Of a stretch of DNA of 64,000 nucleotides, positions 44,905 through 53,186 are shown one piece after another (within the stretch, counting starts at the first letter, position 1; the number at the start of each line of letters is the position of its first letter). This DNA is from Acidobacteriota bacterium (GTDB taxonomy: Bacteria; Acidobacteriota; Vicinamibacteria; Vicinamibacterales; UBA2999). Made by a program: the position numbers and the translations under genes. A model generated the notes under the pieces. That model made no database searches and had not been told where the DNA came from. It saw only the letters and a program-made list of their open reading frames with translations. The stretch spans positions 25,692-89,691 of the forward strand of contig CAUJDN010000033.1 in assembly GCA_963169195.1 (NCBI GenBank), read 5' to 3'.

Positions 44905-45123
44905 ATGGTGGATCGAGAAAAAGTCCTGGCCGTGCTGAGCCGGCGGTTTCCCGGCGCGACCAAGGCCGAGACCGCGGCGGCCGCCAACGCCATCGTCGGC
45001 CTGGATGACGAGTGGCAGGAGGTCGAGGTCACGGACCTCCGTGACTTGGTCGAACGGCTGCGAAACGGTCACGAGTTCAGGCTGCTCGAGCGCGTCCCGC
45101 GCAATCCGCTGCACACGGTCTGA
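44905..45123 (+). CDS. Small protein A, flanks the decaheme/porin genes, unknown
   Basis: 72 residues, soluble, mainly helical, no cysteine and no signal peptide. It starts MVDREKVLAVLSRRFP and has AANAIVGLDDEW (about residues 26-37) and a helix LRDLVERLRNGHEFRLLER. The protein at 48776-48985 is a clear paralogue: 45 of 63 aligned residues are identical by hand count. No family was recognised. Placed between a sigma-54 promoter and the decaheme cytochrome gene, it may act in regulation or assembly of the conduit, but this is inference from context only. Confidence 0.75.
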   Translation: MVDREKVLAVLSRRFPGATKAETAAAANAIVGLDDEWQEVEVTDLRDLVERLRNGHEFRLLERVPRNPLHTV

Positions 45124-45127
45124 ACGC

Positions 45128-45145
45128 CTCCGTATTTCTACGGAG
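45128..45145. other. Short hairpin between small gene A and cytochrome
   Basis: CTCCGTA-TTTC-TACGGAG is a perfect 7-bp stem with a 4-base loop, five bases after the stop of small gene A. No U-run follows, so it is not a standard terminator; it could stabilise or attenuate the message before the cytochrome gene. Confidence 0.45.
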
Positions 45146-45230
45146 CACCGGCACCCTGATTGCACCGTCCTTGACCGTTCCGACCGATTCTGCTGGAAAC
45201 CCGGCAAGATCGTGTCGCAGGAGCGGAATC

Positions 45231-46211
45231 ATGAGACGTTATGGCAATTGGGCGGTCGTTCTCGCGACCCTTCTGGCCACAGCCAGTGTCGGCATCTCGG
45301 CACTGGCCGGGCCGGCTTCCGGAGAGACGTCAACCGGGCCGGATCCTGGCTCGACGGACGGGGCCCCGGCCAGATCCACGGCGCCGCAGGCGCCGCAATC
45401 AGGCTATCTCGGCAGCGAAGCCTGCGTGGTGTGCCACGAGGGCTACGATTCCACCATCAACGCCAGCAAGCACGCCTTTGCGAACAACCCGCGAACTCCC
45501 GCGGCGGCACAGGGATGCGAAAGCTGCCATGGGCCAGGCGAGGCGCACTCGCAGGATCCGGCCAACGTGAAGGCACGGCAGTTCGACCAGTTGTCGGCGA
45601 AGGCGGTCAGCGATGCCTGCGCGGCCTGCCACAACCGCGGCGAGCACGCAAACTGGATGGGCAGCCAGCACGAAGCGCGGAACGTTTCCTGCGTGAGCTG
45701 CCACAGCGTGCACAGTCCGAAGTCGCCCTCCGGGCAGTTGAAGGCAGTCAGCCAGACCCAGCAGTGCGCGACCTGTCACCGCGACAAGGTCAACAAGCTG
45801 GACCGGTCGGGCCACATGCCGGTCCGGGAAGGGAAGATGGAGTGCACGTCGTGCCACAACGTGCACGGCTCGGCCAATGTCCGGCTGCTCCGGGCCGGTA
45901 ACACCATCAACGAGAGCTGCGCGAGCTGCCACGCCGAGAAGCGCGGGCCATTCCTCTTCGAGCACGGCGGCATCACCGGCGACAGCTGCGCAACCTGCCA
46001 CGACCCGCACGGCTCGTCGAACGAACGGCTGCTGATCGCCAAGCAGCCGTTCCTCTGCCAGCGGTGCCACAACCACACGCGGCATCCCTCGACCATCTAC
46101 GACAACCGCGTCACGCAGAGCAGCAACCGGCTGTTCAGCCGCAGCTGCGTGACCTGTCACTCGGCGATCCACGGGTCGAACCATCCCGCCGGGGCGACGT
46201 TCCTGCGATAG
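45231..46211 (+). CDS. DmsE/MtrA-type decaheme c-type cytochrome
   Basis: 326 residues. A signal peptide (NWAVVLATLLATASVGISALAG) is followed by a Ser/Pro linker and exactly ten CxxCH haem-binding motifs, the first at C65 (CVVCH), then CESCH, CAACH, CVSCH, CATCH, CTSCH, CASCH, CATCH, CQRCH and CVTCH. This is the layout of MtrA, PioA and DmsE, periplasmic electron carriers that insert into an outer-membrane porin. The ATG at 45231 has CAGGAG upstream; an ATG at 45171 would give a poor signal. The porin gene begins 15 bases after its stop. Confidence 0.93.
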   Translation: MRRYGNWAVVLATLLATASVGISALAGPASGETSTGPDPGSTDGAPARSTAPQAPQSGYLGSEACVVCHEGYDSTINASKHAFANNPRTPAAAQGCESCHGPGEAHSQDPANVKARQFDQLSAKAVSDACAACHNRGEHANWMGSQHEARNVSCVSCHSVHSPKSPSGQLKAVSQTQQCATCHRDKVNKLDRSGHMPVREGKMECTSCHNVHGSANVRLLRAGNTINESCASCHAEKRGPFLFEHGGITGDSCATCHDPHGSSNERLLIAKQPFLCQRCHNHTRHPSTIYDNRVTQSSNRLFSRSCVTCHSAIHGSNHPAGATFLR

Positions 46212-46226
46212 GAGAGGAGAGTCATC

Positions 46227-48422
46227 ATGCGCACCAGATTTCTCTTGGCTGCCGCGTTGGCCCTCGTCTTCGCGGCGTCCGCCGCGGCACAGGACGCGCC
46301 GACCCGCCCGGTACCCACCGATCCGGTGGACGTGAAGCGCAGTGCGCTCACCGGGCAGCCCTACGCCAGCATCGATTTCGGCGGCCGCTTCAACTCGGTG
46401 GACGGTGACGAGGCCCGCTACCAGCGCTACCGTGACCTGCGTCCCGGCATCTTCGCGAGCAACGCCCTGTGGGGCCGCCGGGGGGCGGAGTGGACCTTCG
46501 AGGCCCAGGCCTGGAACGTCGGCTACCGCGACCAGAAGTACCAGGTGGACTACAGCTACGTCGGCCGGCTGAAAGCCAGTTTCCTCTACGATCAGATCCC
46601 GCTGTTCATCAGCCGGGACACGCGCACCCTGTACTCCGAGGCGTCGCCGGGCGTGCTGCGCATCGAGGACTCCATCCAGCAGTCGATCCAGTCGCGCGCC
46701 ACGACCCTTCGCGACTTCCAGGACGTGGCCACGCGGTTCGACATGCGGGTCACGCGCCACGTCACGCAGATGGATCTGGTGTTCACCGCGAACCGGGAGA
46801 CGGACGTCTTCTTCAAGGTCCGCAGCGCGGAGAAGTCCGGATCGATCCCGTATGGCGCGACGTTCGGGTTCAGCAACGCCGTCGAGGTGGCGGCGCCGAT
46901 CGACTCGCGCACGTCCGACTTCCAGTCGGCACTCGAGTGGGCCAACAACCGCGGCCTCATCCGCGTGGGCTGGGATGGCTCCTGGTACAGGAACGACGTC
47001 CAGACGCTCATCTGGGACAATCCGCTGCGGTTCGGCCCCGACGCGTCGGGCAACCCCACGCAGGGCCGGCTGGCCCTGTGGCCGGACAACACGCTGAACT
47101 ACCTGCACGGTACGGCGGCGGTCACCTTCCCGCGCTCGGGCCGTCTCACCGGCTACGTGGCGCTCGGCCAGGGCAAGAGCGACGAGGCCCTGCTGCCCTT
47201 CACGATCAACACCGCCCTGGCCAGCCCGGAGCTCTCGCGCCAGACGGCCCAGGCCGAGCAGCGGACGGGCATCGCCCAGTTCACCTTCTCGGTGCGCCCG
47301 GTGCGGGGCTTCTCGCTGATGGCCAAAGGGCGCTACTCGGACGTGGACGTGCGCACGCCGTCCTTCGTCCGGGACACGGGCTCGGTCACCTACGACGCCA
47401 CGCTCAGCACGGCCGCCCAGCACGCCTCGCACTACTACAGCGTGAAGCGGACGTCGTTCGACATCGACGGCGCCGTCGAGGTGCTGCCGTTCACGTCCCT
47501 CAAGGCCGGGTTCGGCGCCTACGGGACCGACTTCACGAACCGCATCTGGGAAACCACCCATGAGAACGTGTTCCGCGTCTCGCTGGACACGACGAGCAAC
47601 CCCTACCTGATGCTCCGGGCGCTGTACGAGAACCGGAAGCGCGAGGGCGATGGGTTCGAGGCCGAGGTGCTCGCGGACGTGGGCGAGCTCGCCGGGCTCC
47701 GGCACTACGACGTCGCCGACCGGGATCGGCAGCGGTTCACGTTCATCGCCACGTTCATGCCGGGCGGGATCTTCGGGATCACGGGGTCGGCGGGCATCGG
47801 CCGCGACGACTACCCCGATGGCACCCATGGCCTGCGAACGGCCGACAGCGACCAGTACTCCGTGGCCGTGGACGTCGTGCCGAACGACACGTACAGCTTC
47901 ACGGCCACCTACGGCATGGAGCGGTACAGCTCGCTGCAGCGGTCGCGCAGCGCCAACAACGCCGCGGACCAGGCCAACCCCCTCCGCGACTGGACGACGG
48001 ACTGGGACGGCGATGTGAACTACGTCGACTTCACGTTCAACATCGCCAACGCCATCGAGAACACCAGCATCCGGCTCGGCCTCGACTGGAACCGGTCGGA
48101 GGATACCTACACCTACGGGCTCGCCGCGGGATCTCCGCTCGCCGTGCCCGAACAGCTCGCGCCGGTGTTGAACGAGCTCCTGCGCGGCGAGGTGGATGTC
48201 ACCTACGACATCTCCAGACACCTGCGCTTCGGCGTGGCCTACTGGTACGACGACTACAACGTCAGGGACTTCGCGCTCGGGCCGGCCACCCTGTCGGGCA
48301 TCGCGCTGCCGCCCGTCCAGCCAGGCGGCCCCGCGACGGCGACCAACGCCCTCCTGCTCGGCTACCTGTATCGGCCCTACACCGCGCACACGGGTTTCGT
48401 GCGCCTGACGTACCTGTTCTGA
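46227..48422 (+). CDS. MtrB/PioB-family decaheme-associated porin
   Basis: 731 residues: a signal peptide (FLLAAALALVFAASAAA), then alternating beta strands with many Tyr/Trp/Phe girdle residues and a C-terminal phenylalanine (VRLTYLF), as expected for an outer-membrane barrel of about 26-28 strands. Segments such as DYSYVGRLKASFLYDQIP and WNVGYRDQKYQV are typical of MtrB/PioB. In such conduits the decaheme cytochrome sits inside the barrel and passes electrons across the outer membrane. The start has GGAGAGGAG upstream. No outer-surface (MtrC-like) cytochrome follows. Confidence 0.9.
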   Translation: MRTRFLLAAALALVFAASAAAQDAPTRPVPTDPVDVKRSALTGQPYASIDFGGRFNSVDGDEARYQRYRDLRPGIFASNALWGRRGAEWTFEAQAWNVGYRDQKYQVDYSYVGRLKASFLYDQIPLFISRDTRTLYSEASPGVLRIEDSIQQSIQSRATTLRDFQDVATRFDMRVTRHVTQMDLVFTANRETDVFFKVRSAEKSGSIPYGATFGFSNAVEVAAPIDSRTSDFQSALEWANNRGLIRVGWDGSWYRNDVQTLIWDNPLRFGPDASGNPTQGRLALWPDNTLNYLHGTAAVTFPRSGRLTGYVALGQGKSDEALLPFTINTALASPELSRQTAQAEQRTGIAQFTFSVRPVRGFSLMAKGRYSDVDVRTPSFVRDTGSVTYDATLSTAAQHASHYYSVKRTSFDIDGAVEVLPFTSLKAGFGAYGTDFTNRIWETTHENVFRVSLDTTSNPYLMLRALYENRKREGDGFEAEVLADVGELAGLRHYDVADRDRQRFTFIATFMPGGIFGITGSAGIGRDDYPDGTHGLRTADSDQYSVAVDVVPNDTYSFTATYGMERYSSLQRSRSANNAADQANPLRDWTTDWDGDVNYVDFTFNIANAIENTSIRLGLDWNRSEDTYTYGLAAGSPLAVPEQLAPVLNELLRGEVDVTYDISRHLRFGVAYWYDDYNVRDFALGPATLSGIALPPVQPGGPATATNALLLGYLYRPYTAHTGFVRLTYLF

Positions 48423-48463
48423 CCAGACTGCCGAAGAGGGCAGCATGGCATGCACGGCGGGAG

Positions 48464-48488
48464 GTGAGAAGCTGCACGCGCTTCTCAC
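48464..48488. repeat. Perfect 9-bp-arm palindrome (gtgagaagc element)
   Basis: GTGAGAAGC-TGCACGC-GCTTCTCAC lies 41 bases after the porin stop. The half GTGAGAAGC also occurs at 41647-41655 ahead of the M49-like gene, and related gtgaaaggcggcacgtga words at 50224-50241. It may be a dispersed repeat and, through its stem, a 3' boundary for the cytochrome-porin message. Confidence 0.5.
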
Positions 48489-48662
48489 GTCTCGGTCCTG
48501 CATTCTCCTTCGCGCACGAGCCCCCTTCCCGTGTCGGCTGGGCGGCCTCGCGTCGTGTCCCCGGATGCCGGGAAGCTGTCACCGCCGGCGCGGCCCCGCC
48601 GGTCCTGGGGGCGCGCGCGCGGCGCCGCGCCCGCCTCAGGCCCCGACAGGCGGCATCGGCCG

Positions 48663-48678
48663 TGGCCCCGGTTTTGCT
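48663..48678 (+). promoter_or_regulatory. Second candidate sigma-54 promoter
   Basis: TGGCCC-cggtt-TTGCT keeps the GG and GC pairs and their spacing; only the -22 A is changed to C relative to TGGCAC-N5-TTGCW. Predicted start near 48689, about 87 bases before the second small gene. The first such promoter (44778-44793) precedes the paralogous gene at a similar distance. Confidence 0.6.
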
Positions 48679-48688
48679 CCTGAAGTGT

Positions 48689-48775
48689 GCGGGTCACGCC
48701 GTTCCGACTGGCGCTTGTCGGCCGTGGGGACCGGCCGGCGGTGCCTCGGGGCGGCGCCCCTGCCCCGAGGGTGTT
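48689..48775 (+). promoter_or_regulatory. Structured leader of small gene B with masked ribosome site
   Basis: Includes CGGCCGTGGGGACCG (48719-48733), identical to the leader at 44835-44849. A perfect hairpin CCTCGGGGC / GCCCCGAGG (48744-48752, 48762-48770) carries the GAGG of the ribosome-binding site in its 3' arm, five bases before the ATG. Translation would need the hairpin to open. The rest of the 353-base gap between the porin and this gene (48423-48688) contains the 48464 palindrome and GC-rich sequence without a gene. Confidence 0.55.
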
Positions 48776-48985
48776 ATGGTCGATCGCGAAAAGGTGCTGA
48801 CGGTGCTCCGTAGACGATTTCCGGACGCGACGATCAATCAGCTGGCCTCGGCCGCCAACGCCATTGTCGGTCTCGACGACGAGTGGGATCTCGTCGAACC
48901 CCGCAACCTGGCCGATCTGGTCGACCGGTTACGTCGGGGCGCCGAGTTCCGGCTGATCGAACGCCGGACCGACGCCGGTGTCTGA
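48776..48985 (+). CDS. Small protein B, paralogue of small protein A
   Basis: 69 residues starting MVDREKVLTVLRRRFP, with AANAIVGLDDEW and ADLVDRLRRGAEFRLIER in the same places as protein A (44905-45123). Soluble and helical, no cysteine, no signal. The third-base differences between the two genes (for example GTG/GTC, CGA/CGC) are spread out, so the pair arose by an older duplication or is maintained by selection, not by a recent copy. Its stop lies inside the start of the next gene (GTG at 48978), so the membrane protein downstream is translationally coupled. Confidence 0.75.
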   Translation: MVDREKVLTVLRRRFPDATINQLASAANAIVGLDDEWDLVEPRNLADLVDRLRRGAEFRLIERRTDAGV

Positions 48986-50219
48986 ATCCCTGCTGGCCCT
49001 CCTCGTCGCCACGTTGGGCGGCGCCGCCGTCGGCGTCGAACGCCAGTGGTCCGGCCACGCGACCGGCCCGGCCGCGCGTTTTGCCGGCGTGCGCACGTTC
49101 GCCATGCTCGGCGCGCTGGCGGGCCTCGCCGGCCGGCTCTGGGTCTGGGGGGCACCGACGCTGGCTGCGGTCCTCCTCCTCGCGGCTGGCACACTGATCG
49201 CCATCGCGTACGTCATTGCCAGCCGACGGGACATCGAGGCCACCACGGAAGTGGCGGCCCTGGTCGTGCTGGGCGCCGGCACGGCCGCAGGGCTCGGTCA
49301 GACCGAAGTGGCCAGCGGTGTGGTGGCGGTGACCGCGCTCCTGCTCCTGGAGAAGTCGCGCCTGCACAGCTGGATCGCCCGCGTCGACGTCCAGGAGCTG
49401 AGCGCCGCGTTCCGCTTCGCCGTGATGGCGGTCGTCGTGCTGCCCGCGCTGCCTGAGGGGCCCTACGGGCCGTTCGGTGGCATTCGCCCGCGCGAGCTGT
49501 GGTTGCTGGTGCTCTTCTTCTCGGCGCTGAGCTTCGCAGGCTACCTGGCCCGACGCGTGATCGGGGCCTCGCGCGGCTATCCGGTGGCGGGGCTGCTGGG
49601 CGGGATGGCTTCGTCCACCAGCGTGACGCTGTCGTTTTCTCGCCTGAGCCGTCACCACGAGGGCCTGGCCCGGGCCCTGGCGCAGGGGGTCGTCGCCGCG
49701 AACACGGTGCTGTACCTCCGGGTCATTGTCGCCGCCTCCGTGCTCAGTCCGAGCCTGGCCGTGGCGCTCGTGCCGCACCTGATCGCCCCCTTCGCCATCG
49801 GGGCCCTGGCCGCGGCGTCGGGGATGCGCGCCCGCAAGGAGCCGGAGGCCACGCTCGAACTCCAGCGCAACCCCCTGCAGCTGCGCAGCGCGCTCGAGAT
49901 GGCGCTGTTGTTCCAGGGGGTCCTCTTCGTGATGCACGCCGTGGGGCAGCAGGTCGGCAGCCGCGGCGTGCTCGCGACGGCGGCGGTCATCGGGCTCAAC
50001 GATGCCGACGCTCTCACGCTCTCGATGGCGAAGAGCGTGGGCAGCGGTCTTCTCGATCTCGGCGTGGCGGCCAGGGCCGTCACCGTGGGCCTGCTCTCGA
50101 ACAGTTGCGTCAAGCTCGTGCTGGCCGCCGCGATTGGCGAGGGGCCGTTCCGCACGCTCACCGTCTCAGTGCTCGCGCTGATGGCGGCGGCACTCGGGCT
50201 GGGGGTGTGGCTGCTGTGA
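48978..50219 (+). CDS. MgtC/DUF4010-like polytopic membrane protein
   Basis: 413 residues with about twelve membrane spans. The N-terminal part (LGGAAVGVERQWSGHATG then RFAGVRTFAMLGALAGL) matches the MgtC/SapB family domain; the C-terminal part, from about residue 190 (GGMASSTSVTLSFSRLSR), matches the DUF4010 domain. The GLNDADALTLSMAKS segment near residue 340 is also typical. Transport substrate unknown. Starts with GTG eight bases before the stop of small gene B. The 3' end converges on a usp gene 34 bases away. Confidence 0.8.
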   Translation: MSESLLALLVATLGGAAVGVERQWSGHATGPAARFAGVRTFAMLGALAGLAGRLWVWGAPTLAAVLLLAAGTLIAIAYVIASRRDIEATTEVAALVVLGAGTAAGLGQTEVASGVVAVTALLLLEKSRLHSWIARVDVQELSAAFRFAVMAVVVLPALPEGPYGPFGGIRPRELWLLVLFFSALSFAGYLARRVIGASRGYPVAGLLGGMASSTSVTLSFSRLSRHHEGLARALAQGVVAANTVLYLRVIVAASVLSPSLAVALVPHLIAPFAIGALAAASGMRARKEPEATLELQRNPLQLRSALEMALLFQGVLFVMHAVGQQVGSRGVLATAAVIGLNDADALTLSMAKSVGSGLLDLGVAARAVTVGLLSNSCVKLVLAAAIGEGPFRTLTVSVLALMAAALGLGVWLL

Positions 50220-50253
50220 AGAAGTGAAAGGCGGCACGTGACGAGTGAGGTGC

Positions 50254-50691
50254 TCAGCGCCGATCCGGCGGCGGGACCACCAGGACGGGGATGGCCGCCC
50301 GCTCGAGTACATGCTGGCTGGTGGAGCCGAGCAGGAACTTCTGCGCGCCGCCCAGGCCCCGCATGCCCATCACGATGACATCGGCGTTGGACTCCTCGGC
50401 CTGTGTCAGGATCTCGCGCGCGGCGTTGCCGACCCGAACGGCCACCGCCGGCACGCCGGGCAGGGGGCCGGCTGCGGCGGACCGCTCGAGCAGCGACTGC
50501 AGCTCCTGCTGCGTCTGCTGGTGCAGGGTCTCGGCTGCCCCCGCCGCCTCGGCGCCCGCGTTCAGGAGCGGATCGACCACGGTGACCAGCGTGAGATGGC
50601 CGGCCGCGGCCCGGGCGAGCGCGAGCGCACAGGCCAGGGCGCGCTCGGAGTCCTTCGAGAAGTCCACGGGGCAGAGGATGTTGGTGAACAC
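50254..50691 (-). CDS. Universal stress protein, single domain
   Basis: 145 residues: the Usp fold with the ILCPVDFSKDSERAL start, VTVVDP strand and the ATP-binding signature G-2X-G-9X-G-S (GMRG...GSTSQHV) near residues 109-126. Likely cytoplasmic, ATP-binding, induced under stress or growth arrest. The 78 bases between it and copA hold a GCAGATG micro-repeat in reverse orientation (catctgcgcatctgcgg), so its promoter must be close to or within that DNA. Confidence 0.9.
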   Translation of the reverse strand: MFTNILCPVDFSKDSERALACALALARAAAGHLTLVTVVDPLLNAGAEAAGAAETLHQQTQQELQSLLERSAAAGPLPGVPAVAVRVGNAAREILTQAEESNADVIVMGMRGLGGAQKFLLGSTSQHVLERAAIPVLVVPPPDRR

Positions 50692-50769
50692 GGCGCCCTC
50701 ATCCTAACGCACTGCGGCCCCTCATCCATCTGCGCATCTGCGGCGCTGTCCTGTCCGCGCCCCGGGGCA

Positions 50770-53121
50770 TCATCCGCGTCGGAGGCGCAGGCTGTTCGAC
50801 ACCACACTCACCGAGCTGAAGGCCATGGCCGTGCTCGCGATCACGGGGCTCAGCAGGATGCCGGAGAAGGGGTAGAGCACGCCCGCCGCGATCGGGATCC
50901 CGACGACGTTGTAGACGAACGCCCAGAACAGGTTCTGCTTCATCGTCCGCATGGTGGCGCGCGCGAGCCCGATGGCTTCGGGCACGCTCGCGAGATCGCT
51001 GCGCATGAGCGTCACGTCGGCGGCCTGCGCCGCGATGTCGGTACCCGAGGCCATCGCGATGCCGACGTCGGCCTGCGCCAGTGCGGGCGCGTCGTTGATG
51101 CCGTCCCCGATCATGGCCACGCGGTGGCCCTCGCGCTGGAGCGCCTTGATCGCCTCGACCTTGCCCGCGGGCAGCACCTCGGCGACGACGCGGGAGATGC
51201 CCGCTGTCTCCGCGATGGCCCGGGCGGTCGCCAGTCGGTCGCCGCTCAGCATGACGACCGTGAGCCCCATCGAACCGAGGTCGCCCACCACCCGGGCGGC
51301 GTTGTCGCGGAGCGTGTCGGCGAGCGCGATCACACCGGCGGTCGCCGGCCCGATGGCGACCAGCACCGGCGTCTGACCCCTTGACGCGACGGCAGCCGTC
51401 GCCGCCGCCAGTGGCGCCGTGTCGACGCCGTCGCGTTCCAGGAAGGAGGTGTTGCCGACGCGCACCTCCACCGAGCCAGCCGTCACTCGCGCCCCCAGGC
51501 CGGGGACGGCCGAGAACGCGGAGACCTCCGGGAGCGGGACCCCCTGCTCCTCCGCATGCCGGAGGATGGCCGCGGCCAGCGGATGCTCGGACCGCCGCTC
51601 GGCCGCTGCCGCGTGCGCCAGGACCGTCGTGACGTCCATGCCGGGGGCGGGTTCGATGCCGACGACCCGCGGCACGCCCGCGGTGAGCGTCCCGGTCTTG
51701 TCGAAGACCACGGTGTCCACCGAGGCCAGGCGCTCGAGCGGCTCGCCCCCCTTGATCAGGATGCCGGCCGCGGCGCCGCGGCCCGTGGCAACCATCACGG
51801 CCGTCGGAACCGCCAGGCCCATCGCGCAGGGGCACGCGATGATGAGGACCGCCACGGCCGGCACCAGGGCACGGACCACCGTGGGCGGCTCCAGGGCGAT
51901 CCACCAGACGCCGAACGTGAGGGCGGCGATGCCGATGACGGCGGGCACGAAGACGGCCGACACGCGATCGGCCAGGCGCTGGATGGGCGCCTGCGAGGCC
52001 TGCGCCTCGCGCATCAGGCGCATCACCTGGGCCAGCATGGTCGCGGCGCCCACGGCCGTGGCCTGCACGTCGAAGGCGCCCGACTGGTTGATGGTGGCGC
52101 CCACCACGCGGTCGCCCGCCTGCTTGTCCACGGGCAGCGACTCGCCCGTGAGCATCGACTCGTCCACGGCGCCCGTGCCGGCGATGACGCGGCCGTCCAC
52201 CGGGAAGCGCTCGCCGGGCCGGACGATGACGATGTCGCCGACGCGCACGGCGTCGATGGGCACCTCGATGTCCTCGCTCCCGCGCTTGACCCGTGCTGTC
52301 GCGGGCTGCAGCCGGGCGAGCTGCCTCAGCGCCGTCATCGTCCGGGTCTTGGCGCGGGCCTCGAGCGCGTGGCCGAGCAGGAGCAGCGAGAGGATGAAGA
52401 CGATGGCCTCGTAGTAGACGTCGGCCGACGCACCGCTGGCCGTGAAGAGCCGGGGCGCCAGGGTCGCCGTCACCGAGTAGAGGAACGCCGCGCCCGTGCC
52501 GACGGCCACGAGCACGTTCATGTCCGCCGACCCGTGGGAGAGTGCCGTCCACGCGCGGGTGTAGAAGTGCCGGCCCGCCCAGCCCATGACGAGGACCGTG
52601 ATGCCGAGGAGCAGCCAGCCGAGCACACGGGCGTCCACGGCGTAGAGCCCCGGCCACGCCGAGCGCAGCCAGGGGTCCCATGCGCGCATCACCCAGGCCT
52701 GCACGGGGTCGGCGGAGGTGTGGCCGTCGTGAGCGCCACCGGCCATGAGGGGCATGGACAGCACCATGGCCACCACGCCGAGCGCGAGGCTGACGAGCGC
52801 CCTGGTGAGGAGGGCGCGATACTCGGCACGCTGCGCGGATTCCCGCGCCTCGTCCTCTGCGATGTCGTCGGTATCGGGTTCGGGCAGCCTCGACTCGTAT
52901 CCGGTCCGGTTGATCGTCGAGACCAGGGCCTCCGGCGAGAGCACGCTCGGGTCGTACGCGATGGTCGCCGAGTGCATCATCAGGTTGACCGTGGCCTCGG
53001 TCACGCCCGGCGTGGCGCGCAGCGCGCGCTGCACGCGAGCCTGGCAGGCGGCGCACGTCATCCCCTCGACGGGCAAGGTGACCTGGGACGGGGCGGGAGT
53101 GGCAGGGGCGGTCGCAGCCAT
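50770..53121 (-). CDS. copA: Copper-type P1B-ATPase
   Basis: 783 residues. One N-terminal heavy-metal-binding domain with [11 protein letters not shown], eight membrane spans, the CPC metal site ([15 protein letters not shown]), DKTGTLT phosphorylation motif, TGES and a [19 protein letters not shown] hinge; the SEHPLA motif marks the P1B group. Exports Cu(I) (or Ag(I)) from the cytoplasm. A His-containing segment between spans ([12 protein letters not shown]) could bind metal. It follows the TonB-receptor gene on the same strand by 65 bases; no metal regulator is adjacent. Confidence 0.93.
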   Translation of the reverse strand: MAATAPATPAPSQVTLPVEGMTCAACQARVQRALRATPGVTEATVNLMMHSATIAYDPSVLSPEALVSTINRTGYESRLPEPDTDDIAEDEARESAQRAEYRALLTRALVSLALGVVAMVLSMPLMAGGAHDGHTSADPVQAWVMRAWDPWLRSAWPGLYAVDARVLGWLLLGITVLVMGWAGRHFYTRAWTALSHGSADMNVLVAVGTGAAFLYSVTATLAPRLFTASGASADVYYEAIVFILSLLLLGHALEARAKTRTMTALRQLARLQPATARVKRGSEDIEVPIDAVRVGDIVIVRPGERFPVDGRVIAGTGAVDESMLTGESLPVDKQAGDRVVGATINQSGAFDVQATAVGAATMLAQVMRLMREAQASQAPIQRLADRVSAVFVPAVIGIAALTFGVWWIALEPPTVVRALVPAVAVLIIACPCAMGLAVPTAVMVATGRGAAAGILIKGGEPLERLASVDTVVFDKTGTLTAGVPRVVGIEPAPGMDVTTVLAHAAAAERRSEHPLAAAILRHAEEQGVPLPEVSAFSAVPGLGARVTAGSVEVRVGNTSFLERDGVDTAPLAAATAAVASRGQTPVLVAIGPATAGVIALADTLRDNAARVVGDLGSMGLTVVMLSGDRLATARAIAETAGISRVVAEVLPAGKVEAIKALQREGHRVAMIGDGINDAPALAQADVGIAMASGTDIAAQAADVTLMRSDLASVPEAIGLARATMRTMKQNLFWAFVYNVVGIPIAAGVLYPFSGILLSPVIASTAMAFSSVSVVSNSLRLRRG

Positions 53122-53186
53122 CGGGTGAAACGCGTGGAGTCACGCTCTCCGCTCAAGTCTACTCCCCGCACCCGCCCGCACCCTCT

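Noticed and set aside
48446..48461. TGGCATGCACGGCGGG as a sigma-54 promoter
   Set aside because: It has the -24 half only; no TTGCW at the proper distance.
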